Source: Burkholderiales bacterium
GTDB taxonomy: Bacteria; Pseudomonadota; Gammaproteobacteria; Burkholderiales; Burkholderiaceae_E
Assembly: GCA_003577305.1 (NCBI GenBank)
Contig: QEVL01000007.1
Span: 62,001-126,000, forward strand
Direction of reading: 5' to 3'
DNA length: 64,000 nt
Part shown: positions 54,061-63,144 of the stretch, one piece after another
Layout of the letters: the number at the start of each line of letters is the position of its first letter
How positions within the stretch are numbered: the first letter of the stretch is position 1
The notes under the pieces: model-generated
What the model was told of the DNA's origin: nothing
The model's database searches: none
What the model saw: the letters and a program-made list of their open reading frames with translations, nothing else
Made by a program: the position numbers and the translations under genes

Positions 54061-54362
54061 CGACGATGCTGCCGGGCCCGGTGAGCGTCGCGGTGCGCCG
54101 GGTCGCAATAGTGGTGCCCGCCGTCGACGAAAGCGTCGGAAGCCGGCAGGAACACGCCGCACTGCTCGCACCGGACCATCATCTCGCCGCCCGGTTCGCC
54201 GGCGCGCTGCGCCTTGCCGGAAGCCCGCGGCGACGTCGCCTGCGCGCCGGGGACGCCTGCTTCGTCCCGCGCCGCCTCGCGTCTGCGCTGGCCGATCGCG
54301 ACCAGTTTCATCGCCAGCATGGCGAGCGCCACCAGCACCAGCCAGAACAGCAGCTTGCCCAT
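54057..54362 (-). CDS. PP0621 family protein
   Basis: A 101-residue protein with an N-terminal membrane helix (LLFWLVLVALAMLAMKLVA, 4-22) and a C-terminal metal-binding motif: CEQCG near 65, then YC and DPAHR. The family occurs next to pilS/ccsA in many proteobacteria and has no assigned function. Both ends overlap neighbours by ATGA, so it is tightly coupled. Confidence 0.8.
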   Translation of the reverse strand: MGKLLFWLVLVALAMLAMKLVAIGQRRREAARDEAGVPGAQATSPRASGKAQRAGEPGGEMMVRCEQCGVFLPASDAFVDGGHHYCDPAHRDAHRARQHRR

Positions 54363-55171
54363 CAGTGGCGCTGCAGGATCACTTCGAGCACGAGGCGGCT
54401 GCCGACGTAGGCGAGCAGCAGCAGCGCGAAGCCGCCAAAAGTGAGCCGCAACGCGGTGCGCCCGCGCCAGCCGCGCAGCCACCGGCCGGCGAGCAGCACC
54501 GCGAAGACGGTCCAGGCGACGAGCGAGAAGACGGTCTTGTGGTCGAAGCGCAGCGGCTGACCGAAGATCTCCTCGGAGAACAGCACGCCGCTGAACGCGG
54601 TGAGCGTGAGCAGCGCAAACCCCAGGCCGATGAAGCGGAACAGGATGCGCTCGAGCACCAGCAGCGGCGGCAGGTCTTCGAGAAAGCGCGCGAACGGCGA
54701 GCCGCGCGCGCCGGCTGCCTGCGCGCCGCCGTGCAGCGCGCGCTCGGCCGCTGTCATCAGCAGCGCGTGCAGCGCCGCCATCGCCAGCACGCCGTAGGCG
54801 AGCGTGCCGATCAGCAGGTGCGGCAGGAACAACGGACGCGCGGCCTGCGCGCTGAGGTCGAGGCCGGGAAACAGCAGCGGCAGCGGCACCGACAAGGCCG
54901 CGGCCGGCAGCACGACGCTGCGCAGCGCCTCGACGCGCACCGACAGGCCTTCGATCCACATGACCGCGACGCCGATCCACAGCGTGGCCGAGAGGATCGG
55001 TGCGAAGCCGAAGTGCCAGCCGTCCTCGCCGTAGACGGCTGCGTACAGCGTACCGGCGTGCAGTGCGAGCCCGACCAGCATCAGCGCAGCCGCGAACCGG
55101 GCCGGCATCCGCCAGGCAACGAGGTAGGCAAGCGCGGCGAGCAGGTGAACGATAACCAGTAGAATCTGCAC
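54362..55171 (-). CDS. CcsA/HemX-like cytochrome c assembly protein
   Basis: A 269-residue inner-membrane protein with about eight helices, belonging to the CcsA/YpjD (HemX) family. EDGWHFGFAPILSATLWIGVAVMW contains the tryptophan-rich WWD-like region, and histidines in LPHLLIG and FDHKTVFSLVAW could bind haem. It may assist cytochrome c maturation, although this ffh-linked copy is not proven to do so. It is divergent from ffh with a 22-bp gap. Confidence 0.8.
   Translation of the reverse strand: MQILLVIVHLLAALAYLVAWRMPARFAAALMLVGLALHAGTLYAAVYGEDGWHFGFAPILSATLWIGVAVMWIEGLSVRVEALRSVVLPAAALSVPLPLLFPGLDLSAQAARPLFLPHLLIGTLAYGVLAMAALHALLMTAAERALHGGAQAAGARGSPFARFLEDLPPLLVLERILFRFIGLGFALLTLTAFSGVLFSEEIFGQPLRFDHKTVFSLVAWTVFAVLLAGRWLRGWRGRTALRLTFGGFALLLLAYVGSRLVLEVILQRH
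55160..55165 (+). promoter_or_regulatory. -10-like box for ffh
   Basis: TAGAAT lies 29 bases before the ffh start, inside the first codons of the divergent ccsA gene; no clear -35. The same hexamer appears before ilvE and mpl. On the minus strand TAAACT could serve ccsA. Confidence 0.35.
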
Positions 55172-55193
55172 CGACCCAGTTTACTCCAAGGCC

Positions 55194-56549
55194 ATGCTCG
55201 AGAACCTGTCGCAACGCCTGTCGCGCGTCGTCAAGACGATGCGCGGCGAGGCCCGGCTGACCGAGGCCAACACGCAGGAGATGCTGCGCGAGATCCGCGT
55301 CGCCCTGCTCGAGGCCGACGTCGCGCTGCCCGTGGTGCGCGACTTCATCGCCCGCATCCGCGAGAAGGCGCTCGGCCAGGAGGTCGTCGGCAGCCTGACG
55401 CCGGGCCAGGCGCTGGTGGGCGTGGTGCACCGCGAGCTCACCGAACTGATGGGCGGCAAGACCGCCGAACTCGACCTCGCCAGCCAGCCGCCCGCGGTCG
55501 TGCTGATGGCCGGCCTGCAGGGCGCCGGCAAGACCACCACCGTCGGCAAGCTCGCGAAGTGGCTGCGCGAGACGAAGAAGAAGAAGGTGCTCACCGTGTC
55601 GTGCGACGTCTATCGCCCGGCCGCGATCGAGCAGCTGCGCACGGTCGCGGCACAGGCCGGCGCCGAATTCTTCGCCTCCAAGCCCGACCAGAAGCCGGCC
55701 GACATCGCCGGTGCGGCGCTGCAGTGGGCGCGCACCCATTACCACGACGTGCTGCTGGTCGACACCGCCGGCCGGCTGGCGATCGACGAAGAGATGATGC
55801 GCGAGATCGCCGCGCTGCACGCGCAGCTGCGGCCGATCGAGACCCTGTTCGTCGTCGACGCGATGCAGGGCCAGGACGCGGTCAACACCGCCAGGGCGTT
55901 TCGCGAGACGCTGCCGCTCACCGGCGTGGTGCTCACCAAGCTCGATGGCGACGCGCGCGGCGGCGCCGCGCTGTCGGTGAAGGCGGTCACCGGCGCGCCG
56001 ATCAAGTTCGTCGGCGTCGGCGAGAAGCTGTCGGGGCTGGAAGGCTTTCACCCCGAGCGGATGGCCAACCGCATCCTCGGCATGGGCGACATCGTCTCGC
56101 TGGTCGAGGAGGCGCACAAGGCGGTCGACGAGAAAGCGGCGAAGGCGCTGGCCGAGAAACTGAAGGCCGGAAACCGCTTCGACCTGAACGACTTCGCCGC
56201 GCAGCTCGGCCAGATGAACCGCATGGGCGGGCTGGCGTCGCTGCTCGACAAGCTGCCGTCGCAGCTGCAGCAGGCCGCCGCGAGCGCCGACATGTCGCAG
56301 GCCGAGCGGCAGATGCGCCGGATGCAAGCGATCATCCAGTCGATGACCCGCGCCGAGCGCTCGAAACCCGAGCTGATCAAGGCCAGCCGCAAGCGGCGCA
56401 TCGCCGCCGGCGCGGGCGTGTCGGTGCAGGAGGTCAACCGGCTGCTCGCGCAGTTCGACCAGATGCAGTCGATGATGAAGAAAATGCAGAAGGGCGGCCT
56501 CGCGAAGATGATGCGCGGCATGAAGGGCATGCTGCCGGGAATGCGTTAG
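55194..56549 (+). CDS. ffh: Signal recognition particle protein Ffh
   Basis: Ffh (451 residues) binds 4.5S RNA and signal sequences and targets nascent membrane proteins to FtsY. The N domain is followed by the GTPase G domain (P-loop GLQGAGKTT 107-115; DTAGRL near 190; TKLDGD near 247) and the Met-rich M domain (about 300-451, with MQSMMKKMQKGG at the end). The stop codon TAG is the first part of the 172-bp palindromic element. Confidence 0.98.
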   Translation: MLENLSQRLSRVVKTMRGEARLTEANTQEMLREIRVALLEADVALPVVRDFIARIREKALGQEVVGSLTPGQALVGVVHRELTELMGGKTAELDLASQPPAVVLMAGLQGAGKTTTVGKLAKWLRETKKKKVLTVSCDVYRPAAIEQLRTVAAQAGAEFFASKPDQKPADIAGAALQWARTHYHDVLLVDTAGRLAIDEEMMREIAALHAQLRPIETLFVVDAMQGQDAVNTARAFRETLPLTGVVLTKLDGDARGGAALSVKAVTGAPIKFVGVGEKLSGLEGFHPERMANRILGMGDIVSLVEEAHKAVDEKAAKALAEKLKAGNRFDLNDFAAQLGQMNRMGGLASLLDKLPSQLQQAAASADMSQAERQMRRMQAIIQSMTRAERSKPELIKASRKRRIAAGAGVSVQEVNRLLAQFDQMQSMMKKMQKGGLAKMMRGMKGMLPGMR

Positions 56550-56718
56550 GGCGTGTTCACACTACGATCGTCCCCGCGTGAGCCCGGAAAAAGCGCGCAA
56601 TCAAGGCGCAAAGCGCAGCCGTGGCGGGGCCACGGCGAGCATTTGCAACGCGGAGTGCGCGCTTTTTTCCGGGCTCACCCTCCGGGGCGGGGACGATCGT
56701 AGTGTGAACACGCCCTAA
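56547..56718. repeat. Complete 172-bp palindromic element with 32-bp terminal inverted repeats
   Basis: The two ends, 56547-56578 and 56687-56718, are perfect 32-base inverted copies beginning TTAGGGCGTGTTCACAC and ending ACGATCGTCCCCGC. Inside, GTGAGCCCGGAAAAA pairs with its copy, and the centre is GCCGTGGC-ggg-GCCACGGC. The whole could fold as one long hairpin with small interruptions (one arm has about eight extra bases). There is no coding capacity of note, so it looks like a MITE- or REP-type non-autonomous element. The left end supplies the ffh stop codon. No target duplication is obvious. Confidence 0.85.
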
Positions 56719-56737
56719 GGCGGTAGACTCGGCATCG

Positions 56738-58195
56738 ATGAACACCGTCGATGCCAGCACGCCCCCTGCGCCCTGCGCCGACCTCGACACGCTCAGGCAG
56801 CGATTCGGCGGCCGCCTCCTGACCGACGCCGCCGACCTCGAACCGTTCCTGATCGACTGGCGCCGCCGCTACTTCGGCCGCGCGCTGGCGGTGGCGATGC
56901 CCGACTCGGTCGAAGGGGTCGCCGCAGTGGTGCGCTGGTGCGCCGAGCAGCGCGTCGCGGTCGTCCCGCAAGGCGGCAACACCGGCCTGGCCGGCGCGGC
57001 CACCCCCGATGAGGCCGGACGCTCGATCGTGCTCTCGCTCGCGCGCCTGAAGCGGGTGCGCGCGCTCGACACGGTGAACAACTCGATCACGGTCGAAGCG
57101 GGCTGCACGCTCGCCGAAGTGCGCGCGGCCGCCGAAGCCGCCGGCCGGCTGTTTCCGCTCAGCCTGCCCTCCGAAGGTTCGTGCACCATCGGAGGCAACC
57201 TGTCGACCAACGCGGGCGGCGTGGCGGTGCTGCGCTACGGCAACGCGCGCGAACTGTGCCTGGGCCTGGAAGTGGTGACCGCCGACGGCGAGACCTGGCA
57301 CGGCCTGCGCGGACTGCGCAAGGACAACACCGGCTACGACCTGCGCGATCTGTTCATCGGCGCCGAAGGCACGCTGGGCGTGATCACCGCGGCAACGCTG
57401 AAGCTGTATCCGCAGCCGGCGGCGCAGATCACCGCGATGGCCGCGGTCGGCGACCCGCACGCCGCGCTGCGTCTTCTGGAACAGGCGCAATCGGCACTCG
57501 GCTCGTCGCTCACCGCGTTCGAACTGATCTCCGACCTCTGCCTCGAACTGGTCGCAAAGCACTTCCCCGAGCATCGCCGGCCGTTCGCGCAGCCGAGCCC
57601 TTACTACGTGCTGCTCGAAACCTCCGACAGCGAAGGCGAGACGCATGCCGCCGCGGTGTTCGAGGCGCTGATGGAGCGCGCAATCGAAACCGGGATCGTC
57701 ACCGACGCGGTCGTCGCCACCTCGGGCGCGCAGAGCCGCGCGCTCTGGGCGCTGCGCGAACTGATCTCGGAGGCGCAGGCGCTCACCGGCAAGAACATCA
57801 AGCACGACATCTCGGTGCCGATCTCGTCGATCGGCGAGTTCGTCGAGCACACCAACGCCGAACTGCAGCGACGCTTCCCCGGCATCCGCATGGTGGTCTT
57901 CGGGCACCTGGGCGACGGCAACCTGCACTACAACGTCTCGCCGCCGGTCGATCGCACCGGGCCCGCACACGAAGACGAGTTCCTCGCGCTGCAGCCGGCG
58001 ATCAACCGGCTGACGCACGACGCGGTGCACGCGTTCGGCGGCTCGATCTCGGCCGAGCACGGGCTGGGGCAGCTGCGCCGCGACGAGGCAGCGCGCTACA
58101 AGTCGACGGTGGAGATGGCGCTGATGCGGCGGATCAAGCAGGCGCTCGACCCGCTGGGGATCATGAATCCGGGGAAGGTTCTGCCGCCGGGCTGA
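56738..58195 (+). CDS. FAD-linked oxidase of the D-2-hydroxyglutarate/D-lactate dehydrogenase type
   Basis: A complete 485-residue flavoprotein: FAD-binding PCMH domain (VPQGGNTGLAGAATPDE near 77-93; SEGSCTIGGNLSTNAGG near 145; IGAEGTLGVIT near 209) and a C-terminal FAD-oxidase domain ending with VFGHLGDGNLHYNV (about 387-400) and ISAEHGLGQ near 430. It oxidises a D-2-hydroxy acid and is a paralogue of the gene at 1-767, though only about the same fold level is visible. It starts 19 bp after the palindromic element and is convergent with the DUF882 gene with no gap. Confidence 0.88.
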   Translation: MNTVDASTPPAPCADLDTLRQRFGGRLLTDAADLEPFLIDWRRRYFGRALAVAMPDSVEGVAAVVRWCAEQRVAVVPQGGNTGLAGAATPDEAGRSIVLSLARLKRVRALDTVNNSITVEAGCTLAEVRAAAEAAGRLFPLSLPSEGSCTIGGNLSTNAGGVAVLRYGNARELCLGLEVVTADGETWHGLRGLRKDNTGYDLRDLFIGAEGTLGVITAATLKLYPQPAAQITAMAAVGDPHAALRLLEQAQSALGSSLTAFELISDLCLELVAKHFPEHRRPFAQPSPYYVLLETSDSEGETHAAAVFEALMERAIETGIVTDAVVATSGAQSRALWALRELISEAQALTGKNIKHDISVPISSIGEFVEHTNAELQRRFPGIRMVVFGHLGDGNLHYNVSPPVDRTGPAHEDEFLALQPAINRLTHDAVHAFGGSISAEHGLGQLRRDEAARYKSTVEMALMRRIKQALDPLGIMNPGKVLPPG

Positions 58196-58774
58196 TCAGG
58201 CCTGCGCGCCCCAGCTGCGCAGTCGGCCCGTATCGACGTGGACGAAGTTCGAGCGCGGGTAGTACCCCACCCCGCCTGCCTGCATCGACAGCGCGGCACG
58301 GTGCAGCGTCGCCAGCGGCACGCCGGGCATCCGGATGTCGATCGCGCGACCCGACATGTGCAGGCTGCGCGTCGCCACGCCGTTGCTGCGCGCGTGCAGC
58401 ATCGCGTTCGTGGCCGGTGAACGGTAGCCCGAGATCACGTGGAAGGGCCGCGTGCCGGTGCCGAGCAGCGCGCCGAGCTGGTCGAGCTGGTCGAGCAGCG
58501 CGCGGTCGATCGGGAACACTTCGCCGCTGCGATGATCGCGCAGCACCCGGTCGATTTCGGCAACCGCGTCGGTGAGATAGCGGCCGTTCTCGCGATAGAC
58601 GACGTCGAGCGATTCACCGGTGTGGGTATTCACGAATGCGAGCCGCGCGACCTCGTCGATCGCCGGATCGGCACGGCGCGGCAGTGCCAGCGCGCCTCGC
58701 GCCGCAGCGCCGCCCACCACGGCACCGACCCCCATGCGGAACAACTGCCGGCGAAACGGCATCCTGACCATCAT
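58196..58774 (-). CDS. YcbK/DUF882 peptidase-like protein with Tat signal
   Basis: A 192-residue protein with a Tat-type signal (FRRQLFRMG, then a hydrophobic stretch) and the M15-like DUF882 fold: HVISGYRSPATNAML near 113, SLHMSGRAIDI near 137 with the metal ligands His and Asp, and NFVHVDTG near 178. Related proteins act on peptidoglycan in the periplasm. ATG 58774 overlaps the upstream stop codon (ATGA). The next in-frame ATG (58762) directly before the twin Arg is an alternative. Confidence 0.88.
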   Translation of the reverse strand: MMVRMPFRRQLFRMGVGAVVGGAAARGALALPRRADPAIDEVARLAFVNTHTGESLDVVYRENGRYLTDAVAEIDRVLRDHRSGEVFPIDRALLDQLDQLGALLGTGTRPFHVISGYRSPATNAMLHARSNGVATRSLHMSGRAIDIRMPGVPLATLHRAALSMQAGGVGYYPRSNFVHVDTGRLRSWGAQA

Positions 58775-59742
58775 CCACCCCCTGCGGTTCGTCGTGCACC
58801 GCCGTCGCGATCGACGCCGACCTCGCGGGCCAGCCCGTCGCGGGCGCGCAGCATGGTTTCGATCAGCCTCAAGTCTAACGAGTCTGGCGCAATACCACGT
58901 TCGACCGCCATCGCGCGCACGTCGCCGAGCGTACCGGCCCCCTTGCGGTAGGGATCCGGATTCGCCTCGAACCAGATCCGGCCGTCGTCGCCCTGCGCCA
59001 TCAGCAGCGGCTGGTAGACGATGCGGCCCGGCTCGCCGACGGCCACCCGATCGAACAGTTGCGCGATGTCGTCCGGATGCATGCGGATGCAGCCGTGCGA
59101 ACGAAAACCGTACACGCTGGCCGGCGCGTTCGTCCCGTGAATGCCGATGGCCGGCAGGCTCAGCCCGATCCAGTGGCGACCGAGCGGATTGTCGGGGCCC
59201 GGCGGCACCCGCGCGAGCACCGGCTTGCCTGCGCGTCGCGACTCCTCCTGGATCGAAACCGGAACGATCCAGGTCTTGTCGGTCTCGCGGGTGCGCACCG
59301 TGAATTCGCCGGTCGGCGTGGGCCAGCTGGCACGACCCACGGCCACCGGATAGGCGCTCGCAAGCCGTCCCTCGCGAAACAGGAACAGCATCCGCTGCGC
59401 CACGTTGATCAGGATGCCGTCGTCGAGCGGCGGCGGAACCACGTGGCGCGCGCTCACCTGCAGCACCTGGCCCGGCCGCAGCGGCTTGCGCGGATCGAGC
59501 GCGTTCTGCTGCGTGATCAGCGCCACCGACACGCCATAGCGCGCGCCGATCGAGACCAGGCTGTCGCCGCGTGCGACCACGTGCTCGCCCGACCGGTCGG
59601 CGATCGCGTCGGGGTGTGCAGGGGCTGCCGACGCCGACGCGGCAAGCGGCGGCGGCACAGCGAGGAAAGCGCAGCAGAGCGCCGCGCGTGCGCCGCGCAG
59701 GGCCGCGCGCGCCCCGGGGCGGCGGGCAGAGAGACGACGCAC
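58771..59742 (-). CDS. L,D-transpeptidase with LysM domain
   Basis: The 323-residue secreted protein has an Ala-rich signal peptide (about 1-40), a LysM peptidoglycan-binding motif (about 53-97: HVVARGDSLVSIGARYGVS) and a YkuD catalytic domain with the active Cys in SHGCIRMHPDD near 214 and the His in IGIHGTNAPASVYGF. It makes 3-3 crosslinks or attaches proteins to murein. GTG 59742 lies one base after the livF stop codon with only weak ribosome pairing, so coupling is likely; DUF882 follows in the same unit. Confidence 0.92.
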   Translation of the reverse strand: MRRLSARRPGARAALRGARAALCCAFLAVPPPLAASASAAPAHPDAIADRSGEHVVARGDSLVSIGARYGVSVALITQQNALDPRKPLRPGQVLQVSARHVVPPPLDDGILINVAQRMLFLFREGRLASAYPVAVGRASWPTPTGEFTVRTRETDKTWIVPVSIQEESRRAGKPVLARVPPGPDNPLGRHWIGLSLPAIGIHGTNAPASVYGFRSHGCIRMHPDDIAQLFDRVAVGEPGRIVYQPLLMAQGDDGRIWFEANPDPYRKGAGTLGDVRAMAVERGIAPDSLDLRLIETMLRARDGLAREVGVDRDGGARRTAGGG

Positions 59743-59743
59743 T

Positions 59744-60448
59744 TCAGAGCCCCAGGTACGCTTCCTTCACCCGCGGGTCGTCGAGCAGCGCGGCGCCGCT
59801 GCCTTCGAGCACGATGCTGCCGTTCTCGAGCACCCAGGCGCGGTCGGCAAGTTGCAGCGACGCCGCCACGTTCTGCTCGACCAGCAGGATCGTCATGCCC
59901 TGCGCATGCAGTTCGCGGATGGTGCGGAACACCTCGGCCACCAGCGCGGGCGACAGGCCGAGCGAGGGTTCGTCGAACATGATCATCCGGGGCGCGCCCA
60001 TCAGGCAGCGGCCGATCGCGAGCATCTGCTGCTCGCCGCCGGACAGCGTGCCGGCCAGCTGCGCCGCGCGCTCCTTCAGCCGCGGGAACATCGCGAACAC
60101 GCGCTCGAGCGTCATGGCTGCCTGCGCACGCGCGCGCGGCAGCAGCGCGCCCACCTGCAGGTTCTCGAGCACGCTCATCGACGGAAAGACCTGCCGGCCC
60201 TCGGCCACCTGGCCGACGCCCAGGTCGCAGACCCGATGGCTGTCCAGACCGCCGATCTCGCGGCCGTCGAAACGGATCGAACCGCCGCGCGGCTTCAGGA
60301 TGCCGGCAACGGTGCGGATCAGCGAAGTCTTCCCGGCGCCGTTGGCGCCGACCAGCGCGACCACCTGCCCGGCACCCACCTCCAGGCTCACTGCGTCGAG
60401 CGCCTGCGCATCGCCGTAGAACACCGACAGGTCGCGGATCTCGAGCAT
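59744..60448 (-). CDS. livF: Branched-chain amino acid-type ABC transporter ATPase LivF
   Basis: LivF (234 residues) is one of two ATPases of a Liv-type importer. Walker A GANGAGKTS (34-42), Q-loop, the regular signature LSGGEQQMLAIGR near 136 and Walker B MIMFDEPSLGLSP near 155 are intact. It is the last transporter gene in the leftward order binding protein-livH-livM-livG-livF. Confidence 0.95.
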   Translation of the reverse strand: MLEIRDLSVFYGDAQALDAVSLEVGAGQVVALVGANGAGKTSLIRTVAGILKPRGGSIRFDGREIGGLDSHRVCDLGVGQVAEGRQVFPSMSVLENLQVGALLPRARAQAAMTLERVFAMFPRLKERAAQLAGTLSGGEQQMLAIGRCLMGAPRMIMFDEPSLGLSPALVAEVFRTIRELHAQGMTILLVEQNVAASLQLADRAWVLENGSIVLEGSGAALLDDPRVKEAYLGL

Positions 60449-60449
60449 G

Positions 60450-61217
60450 TCAGTGGGTCGCGCCGGTGCCGAGGTAGCTTTCGAGCACCCGCGGATCGGT
60501 GGTGACCTGCTGCGGCGTGCCCGATGCGATGATCTCGCCGTGATGCAGCACGTAGACGCGCTGCGCGAGCGCCATCACCGCGCGCATCACGTGCTCGATC
60601 AGCAGGATGGTGAGGCCGTGCTCGGCGTTCAGTCGCCGGAACGCCGCCACCATCTGGTCGGTTTCGGTCGGGCGCAGGCCCGCCATCACCTCGTCGAGCA
60701 GCAGCAGCGTCGGCTCGGTGGCGAGCGCGCGCGCGACTTCGAGCCGCTTTCGATCGGGCAGCGTCAGCGCCGAGGCCGGGCGCTCGCGCTGCAGCCACAT
60801 GTCGAGCGAACGCAGCGCGCGCTCGGCGCGCGAGCGTGCGAGCCGGCGGTCGGAGGTGCCGCGAAAGCCGCCCACCATCGCGTTCTCGAGCACCGTCATG
60901 TCGGCGAAGGGCTTGACGATCTGGAAAGTGCGCCCGATGCCGGCGGCGCAGACCCGGTCGGGTCGCTCGCCCGCGATGTCGGCGCCGAGGAAGCGGATCG
61001 TGCCCTGGTCGGGCGACAGGGCGCCGGCCACCAGGTTGAACAGCGTGGTCTTGCCGGCGCCATTGGGGCCGATCAGCGCGACGATCTCGCCGCGCGCGAC
61101 CGACAGCGACGCGGTCGAGACCGCCTTGAGTCCGCGAAAGCTCTTCGACACGCCGACGACGTCGAGCATCGGCGCGGTGGTGCCCCGCGTCGCGGCAGGC
61201 GCCTCAGCCGTCGTCAT
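60450..61217 (-). CDS. livG: Liv-type ABC transporter ATPase LivG with a non-standard signature motif
   Basis: LivG (255 residues) has Walker A GPNGAGKTT (50-58) and Walker B LLLLDE (171-176), but the ABC signature LSxGQ is replaced by LTLPD (151-155), and DEVMAGLRPTE stands where DEPAAG is usual. This variation occurs in a subset of Liv-type ATPases. The start overlaps the livM end by 14 bases. The transported compound cannot be told; such systems also carry aromatic acids or urea. Confidence 0.9.
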   Translation of the reverse strand: MTTAEAPAATRGTTAPMLDVVGVSKSFRGLKAVSTASLSVARGEIVALIGPNGAGKTTLFNLVAGALSPDQGTIRFLGADIAGERPDRVCAAGIGRTFQIVKPFADMTVLENAMVGGFRGTSDRRLARSRAERALRSLDMWLQRERPASALTLPDRKRLEVARALATEPTLLLLDEVMAGLRPTETDQMVAAFRRLNAEHGLTILLIEHVMRAVMALAQRVYVLHHGEIIASGTPQQVTTDPRVLESYLGTGATH

Positions 61218-62199
61218 CGTCGTCTCCGTCCCGGCGCCGGAATCCGAGCCGGTTCGCGATCGCCGGCCAGATGCCGTTCGGCATGAACATGATCGCCAGC
61301 CCCAGGGCCACGCCGTAGAAGATCTGCTTCGCGCCGGGGATCTCGTAGCCCGACATCGTCAGCAGCGCGTTGATGCCTTCCGAGAGCGTGGTGAGCACCG
61401 CCGCGCCCAGTATCGGCCCGAACAGCGTGCCGACACCGCCGATGATCGGCGCGAGAATGATCTCGATCGACCGGCTGATGTGGAAGATCTGCTCGGGAAA
61501 CAGGTTGTTGTAGTAGAAGGCGAAGAACACTCCGGCCAGCGCGGTCATGCCCGCCGAGATCTGCACTGCGTAGATCTTGTACCGGAAGACGTCCACGCCG
61601 GCGGCGCACGCGGCTTCCTCGTTGTCGCGGATCGCGCGGAAATAGAACCCCAGGCGGCCGCGCAGCAGCCAGGCCGACGCCAGGAAGCCGAGCACCGCGA
61701 GGGCGAGCGCGAGGTAGTAGAACATCAGCGGATGCCCGCGCAGGTGCAGCAGGTCGACGCGGTCCTGTTGCACCACTTTCAGGAAGAAACCGCCGGAAGC
61801 GCCGACCCAGCCGAAGTGGTCGAATCCGATGCGCGTGAATTCTGCGAAGGCGATCGTGAGCAGCGCGAAATAGGTGCCGCCGATGCCGAAGCGGAATGCG
61901 AGCCAGCCGATGACCGACGCCATCGCGACGCAGATCGCCACCGCCGCCACCATGCCCAGCCACGGGTTCACGCCGAAGTGCTGGAACAGTGCCGCCGACG
62001 TGTACGCCCCCAGTCCGACGTAGAGCGCGTGGCCGAGCGAGAGCTGGCCCGCGAAACCCATCATCACGTTCCAGGCCTGGCCGACGAACGCGAAGTACAG
62101 GATCAGGATCATCACCGACAGCAGATAGCGGTCGAGCGCGAGCGGCACCACCAGCAACACCGCCAGCAGCGCGAGCAGGCCGAGGCGCGAGCGTTGCAT
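61204..62199 (-). CDS. livM: Liv-type ABC transporter permease LivM
   Basis: LivM (331 residues) has eight or more membrane helices and the BPD_transp_2 conserved region: GFAGQLSLGHALYVGLGAY near 49 and IRDNEEAACAAGVDVFRYKI near 195 (EAA-type loop). The partner permease is LivH. It lies four bases after livH. Confidence 0.93.
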   Translation of the reverse strand: MQRSRLGLLALLAVLLVVPLALDRYLLSVMILILYFAFVGQAWNVMMGFAGQLSLGHALYVGLGAYTSAALFQHFGVNPWLGMVAAVAICVAMASVIGWLAFRFGIGGTYFALLTIAFAEFTRIGFDHFGWVGASGGFFLKVVQQDRVDLLHLRGHPLMFYYLALALAVLGFLASAWLLRGRLGFYFRAIRDNEEAACAAGVDVFRYKIYAVQISAGMTALAGVFFAFYYNNLFPEQIFHISRSIEIILAPIIGGVGTLFGPILGAAVLTTLSEGINALLTMSGYEIPGAKQIFYGVALGLAIMFMPNGIWPAIANRLGFRRRDGDDDDDG

Positions 62200-62203
62200 C
62201 GGC

Positions 62204-63070
62204 CTACTTGCCCTTGAACAGGCCCTGCGGCCGGAAAGCGAGCACGAGGATCAGCAGCGCGAACGACAGCATGCTCTTGGCCGACGGGGTGATCAGCAGT
62301 CCCGCCACCGACTCGGAGACGCCGATGAGTACGCCTCCGGCGAGCGCGCCCACCATCGAGCCGAGGCCGCCGATGATCACGATCACGAACGCCAGCAGCG
62401 TGTACGCCGGGCCCAGGCCGGGCGTGACATCGACCAGCATCGACAGCAGCGTGCCGGCGATGCCCACGCAGGCGGTGCCCAGCCCGAACGTGAGCGCGTA
62501 CAGGTGCCGGACGTTCAGGCCGACCACCTGCGCGCCGAGCAGATTGTCGGCGCAGGCGCGGATCGCCTTGCCGAACGAGGTGTAGCGGAAGACGGCGAAC
62601 AGCAGCGCGCAGGCGAGCAGCGCGATCGCGGCGCAGATCACGCGCACCTTGTCGACGAGCAGCGGCCCGATCTCGTAGGAATCGAGCGCGTAGTCGACCT
62701 GCACGCTGCGCGCATCGGGCCCGAACGCGACCAGCAGCAGGTTGACCAGCACGAGCGCGACCGCCAGCAGCAGGATGAACTGCGAATGCTCGGGGCGGTC
62801 GATGAACGGGTTGACGATGCCGCGCTGCAGCAGATAGCCGATGCCGAAGAACGCGAGCGCCATCGGCAGCAGCATCCACAGCGGGTCGATGCCGGTGAAC
62901 GCGAACGCGAAGACGGTCGCGTACATCGCCACTGCCATCAGCTCGCCGTGCGCGAAGTTGACGATGCGCACCACGCCGTAGATCACCGACAGACCCAGGG
63001 CCATCAGACCGTAGATCAGGCCGGTGAGCAGCCCGCTGAGGACGATGTTGGCGATGGCGTCGAGAGGCAA
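62204..63070 (-). CDS. livH: Liv-type ABC transporter permease LivH
   Basis: LivH (288 residues), with about eight helices and the motifs GLIYGLMALGLSVIYGVVRIVNFAHGE (positions 17-43) and IRACADNLLGAQVVGLNV near 190. The start is TTG 63070, supported by GGAGA a few bases upstream and by the family N-terminus. It forms a permease pair with LivM. Confidence 0.93.
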   Translation of the reverse strand: MPLDAIANIVLSGLLTGLIYGLMALGLSVIYGVVRIVNFAHGELMAVAMYATVFAFAFTGIDPLWMLLPMALAFFGIGYLLQRGIVNPFIDRPEHSQFILLLAVALVLVNLLLVAFGPDARSVQVDYALDSYEIGPLLVDKVRVICAAIALLACALLFAVFRYTSFGKAIRACADNLLGAQVVGLNVRHLYALTFGLGTACVGIAGTLLSMLVDVTPGLGPAYTLLAFVIVIIGGLGSMVGALAGGVLIGVSESVAGLLITPSAKSMLSFALLILVLAFRPQGLFKGK

Positions 63071-63144
63071 GCGAAGTCTCCGGGGCTGCGGTGCCAGCTA
63101 CCGATGGTGACGGAGGATAGCGAATCCAGGCCACGCTGCAAGAC

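Noticed and set aside
56557..56790. A 77-codon frame inside the palindromic element
   Set aside because: It follows the inverted repeat and ends in the same GAGTIVV produced by other repeat copies; no independent gene signal.
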